Source of the DNA: Symsagittifera roscoffensis
Lineage: Eukaryota; Xenacoelomorpha; Acoela; Convolutidae
DNA length: 60,000 bases
Assembly (NCBI RefSeq): GCF_963678635.1
Contig: NC_087063.1
Location: 20,530,701 to 20,590,700 of the forward strand
Direction: 5' to 3'
Numbering within the stretch: the stretch's first letter is position 1; each line of letters opens with the position of its first letter. The notes beneath the pieces are model-generated. The model had not been told where the DNA came from. It worked only from the letters and a program-made list of their open reading frames with translations, and did no database searches. The position numbers and the translations under genes are program-made. Positions 43,092 to 53,105 of this stretch are shown in pieces.

Positions 43092-45697
43092 AATTATTAA
43101 TTTTTCTCCAACTCCTTTTTCTAGTAATCTCAAATCAAAACATAAACCCTTCTCCTCGTACAGGACCACAAGATTTACTAGTAACACATTACGATTGTGA
43201 AGAAAATGAACAAAAAACACTACATAAATATGCAATAAATCAAGTATCACAATGTGAAACAGAACCACAAGCTATAGAAACCACAGATGTAATAGCAACA
43301 CTCTATTCAAAAGCCCGAGCAACAACAGTTACAGGTTATAAATTCACAGCAACATTTTCCGAAAAGAAAGTACATTGTTCACAAGTCTCGAACGGAAACA
43401 AAAACCGACTTGACCATGAATCATTCTATCAAAGTAATATAGAACGTCTTTTACATCTCAATCCCGACGATTGTAAAAATGAATTACTTAGACTAAACAT
43501 CACACAAAATAAAAACTCCCAAAGAAAATTAGTTAATTTTCAAGTTTTTCCAGACTCTGTACATCAATCACAACTTGAAAGACACCAAGGACATATAAAA
43601 CTAGACGAAAAATACCCGTATAACGGCGCACACGGACGATTAACCTATGACCTACACGATAAACATTGGATACCACACATTGGTATAAATGACCCATCAA
43701 ACTGCAAAGCAGACACAAAAAATAAAGGATACCAAGAAATAATGTTTTTCGATTGGAAAATACAACTCGAAAAAATACAACTAACACGAGATTTATCAGA
43801 TAATACAATGATCTATCAAGGAATCCGATTACCTTGTAAAAATGATCAAGGTTATTGCGACCCTACAACGAGAACACAAGCAACCATTGTTTGGTTCCCC
43901 GAAGATACATGTACAACATTTCAAGTAGCAAAAATACACGCTCGTATGATAAAATTTCACGAAAAATATTTTATACAATCAATTCCATATGAACAAGTCC
44001 ATCCATCACGAAAACTAAGTTCTAATTTTAGAAACATAGACAATATAGAAAACAAATTGACACGTTTTCAAATATATCAAGAAACAGAACTTGCATGTAA
44101 ATACAGGAATCCACTTCACAGAACACAATACTCTGAAATATTAGTTGAATACGAAAAAGGATTCGACATGACCACTGGAAAAATAAAAATCGACCCATAT
44201 GCCACAGGTCATCCTTTAAACGAAGGAACATCCTATATACCAGTTAATTTTGAAAAAAGCAACGGACAACCTGGTGGACATCTAAAACCCCATGACACCA
44301 GAAGCACACGCTTACAAGAATTATCACTAATGAATACTACATATTTCGGTAATATCCACTATGATATTCATTTAGATATGAAACTAGATTATACAATTAG
44401 CCGAATTTTTCAAGAAATGTCACTCTCCGAATTAGAAACACTACACCAATTATGCGAATTAGAACGAACACAAATATTACAATCACTTGCACTAGCAGTA
44501 TTAAAAATACCCTATGCAGGATACTTATTATCTGGAAATAGATCAAATTTTTTAGACTATGAAGGAAACATCTTATGGTTTTATACTTGTACTAAAAAAG
44601 TATCACCACTATACGTTTTTGAAGATAAACGATGTTATAAAAGAATCCCTATCTTTTATAAGAATAAAGTACATTTCGTGGATACACTTTCACGAAGAAC
44701 CTATTTCTGGGATACCGCAGTCCCATGTGGATCAGAAAACAGCCACAATGTAGTACAACTAAACCCTGATGAAAATAAATATTATCTTCTCACTCCATAT
44801 CCCACATTAATGCAATCACTCAAAAAATTTTCACCAGAAAGCATTCGCGCTATTGCTCGAAACCCAAATATAGACTTACAATCAATAGGAATCTATTCAA
44901 AATCAGATATTCAACATCACATTAGAACACAACAATTCCAAGAATTATTAACACAAATGGACACTATACAAAGACAATCAATAGACCAAAATTTACGCAA
45001 ACTTGCAGAAACCGCAGGATTTGCCGATATCTACACGCAAGACTATAGCGGATATTTTAAAGACATTAAAGATTATATATATCTAAACGGTGAAAAATAC
45101 CGTCCCCAAGATATATCACCAATTAACATTTTTAGCTTTGTTACACTCAAAAATGAGATCCTCGATTTTCTAGGATGGCCCTACTACATCTTAGAAAAAT
45201 TGACTATTTTATACGCAATGTTTAACTTCATTGGATTTCTTTTCTCACTTTTAAAAGGAATCTACAACACATGTGCTATACACACACAAGTAAACAGACA
45301 AGCAAGTGTAGCACGCATACTATTTGCAGGATTTTTTGGAATCTTTTCTACATCTATAAACAAAATTCTTTTAGACGCACAAATAAAAGAATATAACACA
45401 AAAATAACAACACGACAAAATACATACGACGAAGAACATAACAATGTAGACATAACGCCAACGGCACCACAATTACCACCCCTACCAAATAACCATCCAC
45501 TATCCCTAGTCCCACGAAATTTTCGAAACTTAGCCATCACACATAATCCAAATTTTCGACTCACCACATCACAAAGTCCCATCCAACATATAATGACACA
45601 CCAGTCACAAGATGATAATACTTATGAACAAATTATTGAACAACCCCATACCACCGCTTTTCAGTCTCAAAATAATCATTTTTTTAGCCCACGATGA
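43079..45697 (+). CDS. ORF-f, envelope-like membrane glycoprotein (872 aa)
   Basis: The N terminus is a signal peptide (MYILKLLIFLQLLFLVIS). The large ectodomain of about 690 residues has scattered Cys and several Asn-X-Ser/Thr sites. Hydrophobic segments at about residues 708-730 and 743-760 near the C terminus could anchor it. The last about 100 residues are polar and would be cytoplasmic. Position after pol and this topology match an envelope protein. I did not find a furin-type cleavage site or a recognisable fusion peptide, and cannot assign it to a known fusion-protein class. The copy 1 homologue is broken. The gene overlaps ORF-e at its start and ORF-g at its stop (ATGA). Confidence 0.7.
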   Translation: MYILKLLIFLQLLFLVISNQNINPSPRTGPQDLLVTHYDCEENEQKTLHKYAINQVSQCETEPQAIETTDVIATLYSKARATTVTGYKFTATFSEKKVHCSQVSNGNKNRLDHESFYQSNIERLLHLNPDDCKNELLRLNITQNKNSQRKLVNFQVFPDSVHQSQLERHQGHIKLDEKYPYNGAHGRLTYDLHDKHWIPHIGINDPSNCKADTKNKGYQEIMFFDWKIQLEKIQLTRDLSDNTMIYQGIRLPCKNDQGYCDPTTRTQATIVWFPEDTCTTFQVAKIHARMIKFHEKYFIQSIPYEQVHPSRKLSSNFRNIDNIENKLTRFQIYQETELACKYRNPLHRTQYSEILVEYEKGFDMTTGKIKIDPYATGHPLNEGTSYIPVNFEKSNGQPGGHLKPHDTRSTRLQELSLMNTTYFGNIHYDIHLDMKLDYTISRIFQEMSLSELETLHQLCELERTQILQSLALAVLKIPYAGYLLSGNRSNFLDYEGNILWFYTCTKKVSPLYVFEDKRCYKRIPIFYKNKVHFVDTLSRRTYFWDTAVPCGSENSHNVVQLNPDENKYYLLTPYPTLMQSLKKFSPESIRAIARNPNIDLQSIGIYSKSDIQHHIRTQQFQELLTQMDTIQRQSIDQNLRKLAETAGFADIYTQDYSGYFKDIKDYIYLNGEKYRPQDISPINIFSFVTLKNEILDFLGWPYYILEKLTILYAMFNFIGFLFSLLKGIYNTCAIHTQVNRQASVARILFAGFFGIFSTSINKILLDAQIKEYNTKITTRQNTYDEEHNNVDITPTAPQLPPLPNNHPLSLVPRNFRNLAITHNPNFRLTTSQSPIQHIMTHQSQDDNTYEQIIEQPHTTAFQSQNNHFFSPR

Positions 45698-47499
45698 GCC
45701 GCCAACTTGGATCACTACACCGATCAAATTCCCACCCAACCAATCTTACCTCTCCAATCCCAATAATACCACTTTTTGCTTTTCCGCCACCCGATTTTCC
45801 ATCTAGTAATGTAACATCAGGCATGAATTCCGACACTAATTCACACATCTCAGTTTTATATTCCATCTCACAACTCAATAACCCGAATATTGAAACCCCC
45901 GATGAATTTGCCGACTCAGAACCATCCCCATCCAATAATTTTCATAACTCTTCTAATTTTTCTCAACCCCCTTTTCAACCCATATTATCCAATAACCCTG
46001 ACCCAATTACTCCCACACCCTCTTATGCTTCCCAAGTTACCCCAACCTACTCCTCATACCGTTCTGACCAATCATCTCATTCTCCAGACACCCCCCGAAT
46101 CTCCCCAGAGCTAGATAATTTTATTACCCTTCAACAACAACCCTACCACCTTAATACCCCAACCATAAACCAAATCTCCTCCACAATAAATTCATCCAAC
46201 CCCCCTACCCCTACACCCTCTTCAAATTATACTGAATCATTAGCACCATCATCCACATCAACTGAATCTTCACTCAACACTAATAGAGCTTACCGCACTT
46301 TTAAAAGAAAGTTCCCCAACCATCCTTTCCCAGCAAAACCAGGAACAGCCCGTGAATACATCAACCACCCCAAGCATACTAACACAAAAGAATTTTTAGC
46401 CATCACCTTACCCTCATTCCCACAATACACCTTAAACACCCCCCATGACACTAACGAAACACGCAACTTTGTAGATGAATACGTTTTAATGCCCACTCTC
46501 TCTTGGACCTCATATTATCATTTTACTAACCCTCTTTGCTTACCTTTATCTAACACTCACATTGATATAGAACGAAATACGGACATGCTATATCGACTCA
46601 CTACACCACTAACACCTAGACAATTTACTTACGTTGGATATAAAAAATCACTAAAAACACACACTGCACCTAGAGCTAACGAATATACACTCGAATACTA
46701 TGATCATAACATCATCAGAGCTAACCAAGATCAATTCTTAGACGACGATCGCTTCGCTAATCCACAAATTACCGAGAAATTTTTCATCAAGACACCATAT
46801 ACATTCACACTAAACATCTTCGACCGAAAGTTTGATCACATTATTTCAGAAGCACTAACAGACACACAAGCATACGAAAGTTTTAAAGAACGCTTCCAAA
46901 TATTTTCACTAACCTTTCATTTTCTTGCACCACACGAAAGAGATTTACACTGCTCACACGATATTATGTTGCGCACTAAACAAACCCACACATATAGTTA
47001 TTATCGCTTCATCCAAAATCACTTTGATCTACACACACCTTCTAGACAACCACACCATCGTTTTCAATTCATTAATTCCAAATACACTTCACCATTTTTC
47101 CTAAATTTCACATATTGTATTAAAGACACTAACCTCCATGGTATTCTTCGTAATTATGACCCCATAACCCAAATGTACATCTTCTGTCCCATCACCAAGA
47201 CCTTCAACGCCGAAGAATCCCGACCCTTCCTTATCCCGCACGAGTTTGTACAACCTATAGAAATCCCAATTTTAGAATTCATCCACAACACTAAATTCAA
47301 TCACAAATTATATAATCTAATCCAAAACACACCTTATGAGTTTGCAGTTGGCACTGAAGAACTAACCACTATCAAGGCACTCCAATTGCTTTGGCCACTG
47401 CTTCAGACTAAAAATATCATCCGCATCTTAGCTAAACTACTAACAACTTCAGAACTAATTCACGACATCTTCCCCCACGGTTTTTTCCCCGACGACTAA
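45694..47499 (+). CDS. ORF-g, 601-aa protein of unknown function
   Basis: The frame starts in the stop codon of ORF-f (ATGA at 45694-45697). Residues 1-200 are Ser/Pro/Thr/Asn-rich and probably disordered. Residues about 205-601 have mixed composition typical of a folded domain, with aromatic-rich segments and a C-terminal hydrophobic helix-like part. No signal peptide, zinc motif or enzyme motif was seen. Copy 1 keeps recognisable homology along the whole length, so the gene is a family component. It is the last ORF before the long 3' region. I do not recognise the family. Confidence 0.65.
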   Translation: MSRQLGSLHRSNSHPTNLTSPIPIIPLFAFPPPDFPSSNVTSGMNSDTNSHISVLYSISQLNNPNIETPDEFADSEPSPSNNFHNSSNFSQPPFQPILSNNPDPITPTPSYASQVTPTYSSYRSDQSSHSPDTPRISPELDNFITLQQQPYHLNTPTINQISSTINSSNPPTPTPSSNYTESLAPSSTSTESSLNTNRAYRTFKRKFPNHPFPAKPGTAREYINHPKHTNTKEFLAITLPSFPQYTLNTPHDTNETRNFVDEYVLMPTLSWTSYYHFTNPLCLPLSNTHIDIERNTDMLYRLTTPLTPRQFTYVGYKKSLKTHTAPRANEYTLEYYDHNIIRANQDQFLDDDRFANPQITEKFFIKTPYTFTLNIFDRKFDHIISEALTDTQAYESFKERFQIFSLTFHFLAPHERDLHCSHDIMLRTKQTHTYSYYRFIQNHFDLHTPSRQPHHRFQFINSKYTSPFFLNFTYCIKDTNLHGILRNYDPITQMYIFCPITKTFNAEESRPFLIPHEFVQPIEIPILEFIHNTKFNHKLYNLIQNTPYEFAVGTEELTTIKALQLLWPLLQTKNIIRILAKLLTTSELIHDIFPHGFFPDD

Positions 47500-49113
47500 C
47501 AGGTAAGTATGAATTAAATGAATATTACTAACTAATTAAAATATTAAAACTCACCATTCTTTATCCATGTTTTCTTTAGATTTTTAGCCTTCATCCGACG
47601 ATCACCTACAAAAACCACAAAAGACAAATAAAAATCGCAAATTTCATCAAACAGATTTCAAAAATTCGATTAATCTCTTACACTTATAGATTTATAAATT
47701 TAATACCAATGCAGTAAATTCATTTCTAAAATTTTCCCCCACAAGCAGTAAATCTAATTATGATGAAAATTTGTATCTTAATATTCCCCCATGACTAGCA
47801 GTAAATTTCTAAATTCTATGTAGTAAATTAAATAAATGCAAATGCAGTACTAACCTTTTGATATTTTCATTCATTCGCACAGAAATTCTATCCACACTCG
47901 CACAGCTCGCCCACGAAGAATTGTTTAAAATAATGAATTTCAGTTTCAAGTTTTCACACTCAACAACTCTAACATATAATAACATGTTTCAAACTTTCCT
48001 TTAACCCGGTTGGAAAGGAATCATATACTAAACAAAACTAACCAACGCAGCTTACTAAATACCACAAATCATAGAATAACAGCATGACTTAGAAAAGGAA
48101 ACCAACGGTACCCAAACCGGATTAACCCAGTTTAAAACTGGATAATTTATTCTTTTGAAGACTATTATAAAGTCTAAGAAAGAAATAATAAAACACAAAA
48201 AAGTCGAAAGACAAACCCATACCACAAACAATTTGATTTTTGAAAAAAGGACACAACCAACAAAACATAAGTAAGACCACAACAAACCCAACATAAAACG
48301 TTGTTACATAACAGGACCCCTCACAAAAACCGCATGAAATCATACTCCCACTCCTGGCCTAACCCACCAGGAAGGACGTCCTGAGCATGCTCTATAGCCG
48401 GCCTAACCCACCGCGCTACATCCACGCTTTGTGACCACACCACTATTTTTAATAAGAGCTACTCAAGTGTGAGTAACTCTTCAAAATAACCGAACTAAAA
48501 CAAAAAGCTTTTGTGAAAACAACTAACTAAAATCATTATTAAAAAATATTAAACTAATAAAAGTTTTATAAAATGTAAAATCACATGATGCAATATATAG
48601 ATCAGAATACAACACCAAGGACTAACATCAAAAGACAAGACGACCCCACTACACTCGAGAGAGAATGACCAACTACAATCGATATGCCGCTCACAATCAC
48701 AACTCAAAGGATTTAGAGTACGACTTGACTTCGCAGAAAAGGACTTCATTGAACTAGACCAATGACCACCTCGATGTTCAAGTATACGTACAGATCCGAG
48801 TAACCAGGCATCCCCTCCACGCACAATCTCCACGCCATTCCCAAACTAGATCAGACACAAAAGAAGTTCTCCACGAAGAACAGAAAAACCTGACATAGCA
48901 AACCATTCTGAAATCAGATTTGAGTTTGTTGCGAAGACTTAGTCGTTGTCACTAGAAGACACAACGTCTTATGTCTCTAACTCCAGCTTCCTGGAACTTC
49001 TTTAACAAAAAGGAAACAGAAGAAATAAGATGTTCGCCAAACACCAACTTCCATCATCCATCCTTCGAATTGCAAAAGAACTATTCTAAAAAACTCTGTA
49101 AAACCCGGATGGG
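47500..49113 (+). other. Long 3' non-coding region of copy 2
   Basis: The 1.6 kb between the ORF-g stop and the 3' LTR is conserved in copy 1. It contains several AGTAAAT motifs between 47711 and 47830, a CCGG/ACCAACG-rich segment near 48005-48130, and the 90-base invariant block. No classical polypurine tract is visible at the LTR border; only GGATGGG precedes it. Confidence 0.7.
48710..48799 (+). promoter_or_regulatory. 3' 90-base block identical in both copies
   Basis: It is identical to 29382-29471, lies in non-coding sequence, and is bounded by clear differences on both sides. It starts GATTTAGAGTACGACTTGAC. The opposite strand is open in this copy but not in the other, so coding does not explain the conservation. 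A cis-acting function (packaging, plus-strand priming, localisation or transcriptional control) is inferred. Confidence 0.65.
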
Positions 49114-49523
49114 TGGAACCTGATCTAAACTACATTTTATGATTGGATAAATTAAATGTTTTACCAATGTAAAGTATTTAATATTAACCAATCATGATCC
49201 ATCTAACTAACAACCCACTTATTTGTAAGTGCTGAAGTTACTTGTAATTTCAGCACCAGAGAGATTTGAATTTAACTTAGAAATTAGTTGGACTCTCCCG
49301 AGCACTTCAGCAGCCGCAATAAACCAGTATACCCTAGATCTATTGAGCCTAGCAGAGACTAGTTAAACAACCTGAGACTAGATAGTATAAGAGTAAGATT
49401 AGGATCGGTATTAGACTAAGAAGTTGCACGAATCTATCCGGCCGAAAATAAGATAGCGTGACGAGCAGACGGTGTACCCTATCCGAAATTACTCTATGAG
49501 TTATACACCCCAGTCCTAACTCA
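49114..49523 (+). repeat. 3' LTR of copy 2
   Basis: This 410-bp LTR has one mismatch to the 5' LTR (G at 49158). It is followed by the target duplication TTTC at 49524-49527. Confidence 0.95.
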
Positions 49524-49555
49524 TTTCTCTCTTCCACGGATTTCTGTCTTCTTCT

Positions 49556-49690
49556 TATTCCAACTTTTCGGATGGACCATAATAGATCCCTGTTACTTTT
49601 TGGATAAAGTCAAAGTGGGGAGCCAGTCTGATGGCAATGCTGTCCCACTCGCATTTGTGTTCCAGAGAATCACTATTTTGGACACCATTC
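49556..49690 (-). other. Exon-like segment on the minus strand
   Basis: Two overlapping minus-strand frames are open here. One ends at TAA next to 49556 and includes CEWDSIAIRLAPHFDF; the other starts at an ATG near 49699 and includes SKIVILWNTNASG. Both have coding-like composition, and GAAACAG at the upstream edge could be an acceptor. The 3' LTR of copy 2 ends only about 30 bases away. The family cannot be named from this length. Confidence 0.3.
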
Positions 49691-51410
49691 CTGTTTCCTC
49701 TATCATGATTAAGTAAAAAAACTTAAAATTAAGTTTAAAATATTATTTGATTGAACATAGGGTACTCGTTTAGAAGTATGGGCCCGCCGTTATGATGAGA
49801 CCCATTCAAGAACTTGTTTAGAACTATGTTCACACCAGATCACTTGAAATTTATATAGAGTACTGTAAGTGGAGAAAGCTAGTAGACTTTTCTTCGATAT
49901 ATTTGCATCTAAATTTCTCTTTAAATTGGAATCATCAACATTATCAATTTAAATGCAAAACTTAGAAACTGCTTATAAAAAGTTTTGCATGACTTGTATA
50001 TAGAACCATTGGCAGTTTTACGGGACCAAATTTCTAAACGAAATTTTAAACGGGACAATACTTCTAAACGAGTACCCACAAAGATTGAAAAAAAAAGTAA
50101 AAGAAGAAGGAAATCAAAAAAGTTGTTCATAAAAAGTTTATAAACAATGAAAAGTCTTAAGAAGAAAAAAACGTTTCAGGTTAAACCTTTAAGGAAAACT
50201 GAATAAATGGGTAGTTTTTTTCGCTGGAAACCTTAAAATTAAAATTTGCTTTCGAAACTAGAGTTGATCTAGTTTTTAATGCTATTTTTGCATAGGAGAG
50301 CACAATTTGCTTACCGTAGGGTATTTGAAATTGAACTGAATTCATGTGAAAATTGTATTTATAAAAAAGAGCATAATATATGCTTTAAAAAGTATGATAT
50401 GAACAAAATGCATTTATAAAAGCGCAATAAAAATGCATTAACAAGTATGATGCACTTCTGTAGAAAATTTTAACATTATAGAAAACAAAGAAATCATCAA
50501 GACCTATATGAGGGGAAAACAACTTGTTTCTTAGAAATCATAAAAAGGATGGCCAGTTGCTCTGCAAATAGCACATAATGCTCCGATCATATTTCTGAAA
50601 AAAAAACATGGAAAAAATTCTTTTATTTTCAAATTGCGTCGTTTTTTGTTTATGTTGTGATGACAGAATCTTAACCAAAGCCTACAACTTCGACGATACA
50701 CAAAAATTAGTTACACTGGGCAACAATTTTTTTATATAACACTATGATAAAAAACCAAAAATACAAAACAAATTGAAACTTTTTTGCAGATTCGTTCTTT
50801 AAATTGTATTATCAAGAAAGCGGTAAGAGATTTTTTGACATCTCGGTAAAACTAACATATACTTTTCATTACAAATCTGCTCGCTTGCTTTATTTGCACG
50901 AAATTAGACGAAAAGTCAAAACTTTTAAACTGGCTTTTCTCGACACTGGGAAAACACCTGAGCTTTGATATGATATATCAGTCGGCCCATTATTTCATCA
51001 TTATATCATTATTTGTAGTATCTGATTTTGCATGGAAACAAACGTAAAAACCCCTAAATACAAAAAGTTTCGCCCCATTTTTGATTGTCGGAATGTTTGA
51101 TGTAAGCAATACTTTAAATAAAAAATATAAAGGAAAAGTATATTTTCATTTTTTACTACCAGTTTCTGTTCACCTTCCATTATTCGGGAAAGTTAGCATA
51201 TGTATATTTCAGGACCCAGTGATTTGTGAAACCAGTGATAACATCATAAAAAAGATGTTTAATTTTGATGGTGGTTGGGAGTCTGCCTAGGAACAGAGGA
51301 AGCGCCATTAAGTCAAAAGAATCGAAATTATTGAAATTGAGACGAAAACAGGAAAATTGAAAGTGGATTTAATCCCTGATGACTCCATAGATACAGGTGG
51401 GCTGTTTGGT
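49691..51410. other. Intergenic or intronic AT-rich sequence
   Basis: No gene or repeat is supported. It lies between two minus-strand exon-like segments and could be an intron. Confidence 0.35.
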
Positions 51411-51535
51411 TGCGCTCATAAGCATCAGGGGGGATCCTCTATCGAACGCGCACACTGTTGCTCCACCAAGGCCAATGACACAGATCCTCTCTTTTGGACA
51501 GATTCTGTGCTCAAGTGCATCCATGGACTAAAATA
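51411..51535 (-). other. Exon-like segment with glycine-rich loop motif
   Basis: A minus-strand frame follows TTTATTTTAG (a good nematode acceptor) and contains ERICVIGLGGATVCAF. This resembles motif I of SAM-dependent methyltransferase/spermidine-synthase-like folds (hydrophobic strand, then GLGG). The opposite strand is also open over this stretch, so the strand call rests on the acceptor and the motif. It may belong to the same gene as the segments at 49556 and 52.7-53.1 kb. Confidence 0.35.
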
Positions 51536-52330
51536 AATCAATAATACTTATTTTACACACTCATTTAGAAACTTATATTTTCAAATTTTTACAAACACAT
51601 GTTCGAAATGAAAAAAATTGCGCAAAAAAAGAAGCCTGAATAAAAGATAAAAATAAAAATGCCATACATAAAAAGTCACTTGGCCTAAAATAGGACTGTC
51701 GCAACTTTGCGCGACCCAAAGAAGTTATGTTCAGATTTTGCACATCCAAAAACTCATTTCGAGACTTCTGCGCGACTTTGTGCAACTCTAATTGGTTTTT
51801 TAAATCAAAAAAAGCGGGGAAAACCTTAGGACTGCATATTTGTGCGTAAACTAATATGTTGCGACTTTGCGCGACCAAAAATTTTTGCCTAAATTGATAT
51901 CCGTTATTTAAGTCAAACAAATTTGCTCGAAATTATTTGCGCAAACTCATGTTAGGTTCTCGCTGCAGTTGAGAATTTACGGTCGTGCAACGAGCATTTC
52001 TGCGACCAGTTCGATTATATTGTCATAATATGGTCCGCAAAAAATGACAAAATAATCGATTATAATCCATTAAAAATGGATTGTAATCCTAATATTTTTT
52101 TGTCAATATAATCCATTATAATCAATTTTAATCGATTACAATGGATTTTTTCGAGGGGTTATTCATGAAATTTACAATTTATTTAAAGTTATCTTATTTC
52201 CTGTGTAGTGCAGTTGCTACGTATTACGTTTCATAAAATGTTACATTTCAGAACAAAATTTCTATACTTTTTGGTCTCTGTTTTTAAATTCATCGCAGTT
52301 TAACACTTCATTTTACAGTTTTTTACCACA
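51536..52330. other. Intergenic sequence with ATTATAATC palindromes
   Basis: No gene is supported. Around 52040-52145 the motifs TTATAATCCATT and CGATTACAATGGATT recur in both orientations, forming a short AT-rich foldback cluster; a related sequence occurs near 1850-1900. Confidence 0.4.
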
Positions 52331-52334
52331 AACT

Positions 52335-52450
52335 CCCCCCCCCCCCCCCCCGCTAGTTTAAACACCCCCCCCCCCCCCACCCTCAGTTAAGCCCTCAGTT
52401 AAGCCCCCAGTTCACTACCCCCACCAGTTCACTACCCCCGCCAGTTTACT
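52335..52450. repeat. Poly-C tracts and CAGTTCACTACCCCC repeats
   Basis: A run of 17 C (52335-52351) and one of 14 C (52365-52378) are followed by short repeats of CAGTTAAGCCC and CAGTTCACTACCCCC. On the minus strand this is a G-rich segment able to form G-quadruplexes. In nematodes such poly-G/poly-C tracts are known sites of replication-linked deletion. Confidence 0.85.
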
Positions 52451-52689
52451 ATATAATCTTTTAAATAATATTTCTCAATATAATCCGCTCCTGGGTAAGA
52501 CTAAATGCAAAAAAGAATAGCAAATTGCAATTTACGACGAGTTAGGCTTCAACAAACGTTTTCAGAAAAAAACTGCATGCAAAACAGTACTTTCAATGGT
52601 AATTCTGCAAACTCAAGTTTATCTGCAAGGTTCTTGCCAGCTAACTTATTGATCTTTGTTAATGAGAGTTTCTTTTAGTTTGTATTGTT

Positions 52690-53105
52690 TTCGGGCAGGT
52701 TCTAAAACAATAGCGAACAATAGGCAATCCCTTCAAGACTTTGACTGGCTTTTTATTCTGTCCAGGCCTAATTCCAGGAAAAAAGCAGGGTTGAACTCCC
52801 ATGGACTGGTAACCCGGGATGCTTCTGGAAACTCCAAAACATTTTTGTGATCAGATAACTTGGATGATTAACTGTTTATGGGTTATGACTTAGAGCAGGT
52901 AAAATCTGACGATATTTGAAGTATCACCTGTAACGTTGGTGACCCGGTTGGTGTCTTGCTCCCAATCCCCACCACTGAGAGGGGGGATCCATTCGGCAAC
53001 TGGGACTCCGCACATGGAGGAAGTGTCATGCTCTCGGGCACTGTTTGGGGCATCGGGATTAGAGCGATTTCCATTTGACTGGTGCTGCTGACAACAAAAT
53101 CATAA
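52690..53105 (-). other. Two exon-like segments of a possible host gene
   Basis: On the minus strand an open segment starts after TTGTTGTCAG (acceptor-like, near 53090) and runs to CAG|GTGATA near 52928. It includes the residues MCGVPVAEWIPPLSGGDWE. A second open segment follows TTTCCAG near 52833 and includes VTSPWEFNPAFFLELGLD. If joined they would be in one phase. Base composition is less AT-rich than around. No domain is recognised. Confidence 0.3.

Larger units (their letters stand above)
30609..49523 (+). mobile_element. Ty3/gypsy-class giant LTR retrotransposon with envelope-like and accessory ORFs, intact copy (copy 2)
   Basis: This element of 18,915 bp is flanked by TTTC (30605-30608 and 49524-49527), with two 410-bp LTRs differing at one base. 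It carries seven overlapping or closely spaced sense-strand frames plus long leader and trailer. The domain order protease-RT-RNase H-integrase and the GPY motif place it in Ty3/gypsy (Metaviridae). The length is about twice that usual for the class. All frames are open and the LTRs are nearly identical, so it inserted recently and may be competent. Its accessory frames are shared by the old copy, so they are family features and not captured passengers. Confidence 0.95.

Noticed and set aside
48549-48833. 94-codon minus-strand frame across the invariant 3' block
   Set aside because: The equivalent strand in copy 1 is not open in the same frame, so coding does not explain the conservation.
30609-49523. 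BEL/Pao class for the giant element
   Set aside because: YLDD reverse transcriptase, domain order, integrase GPY motif and 4-bp target duplications fit Ty3/gypsy better.
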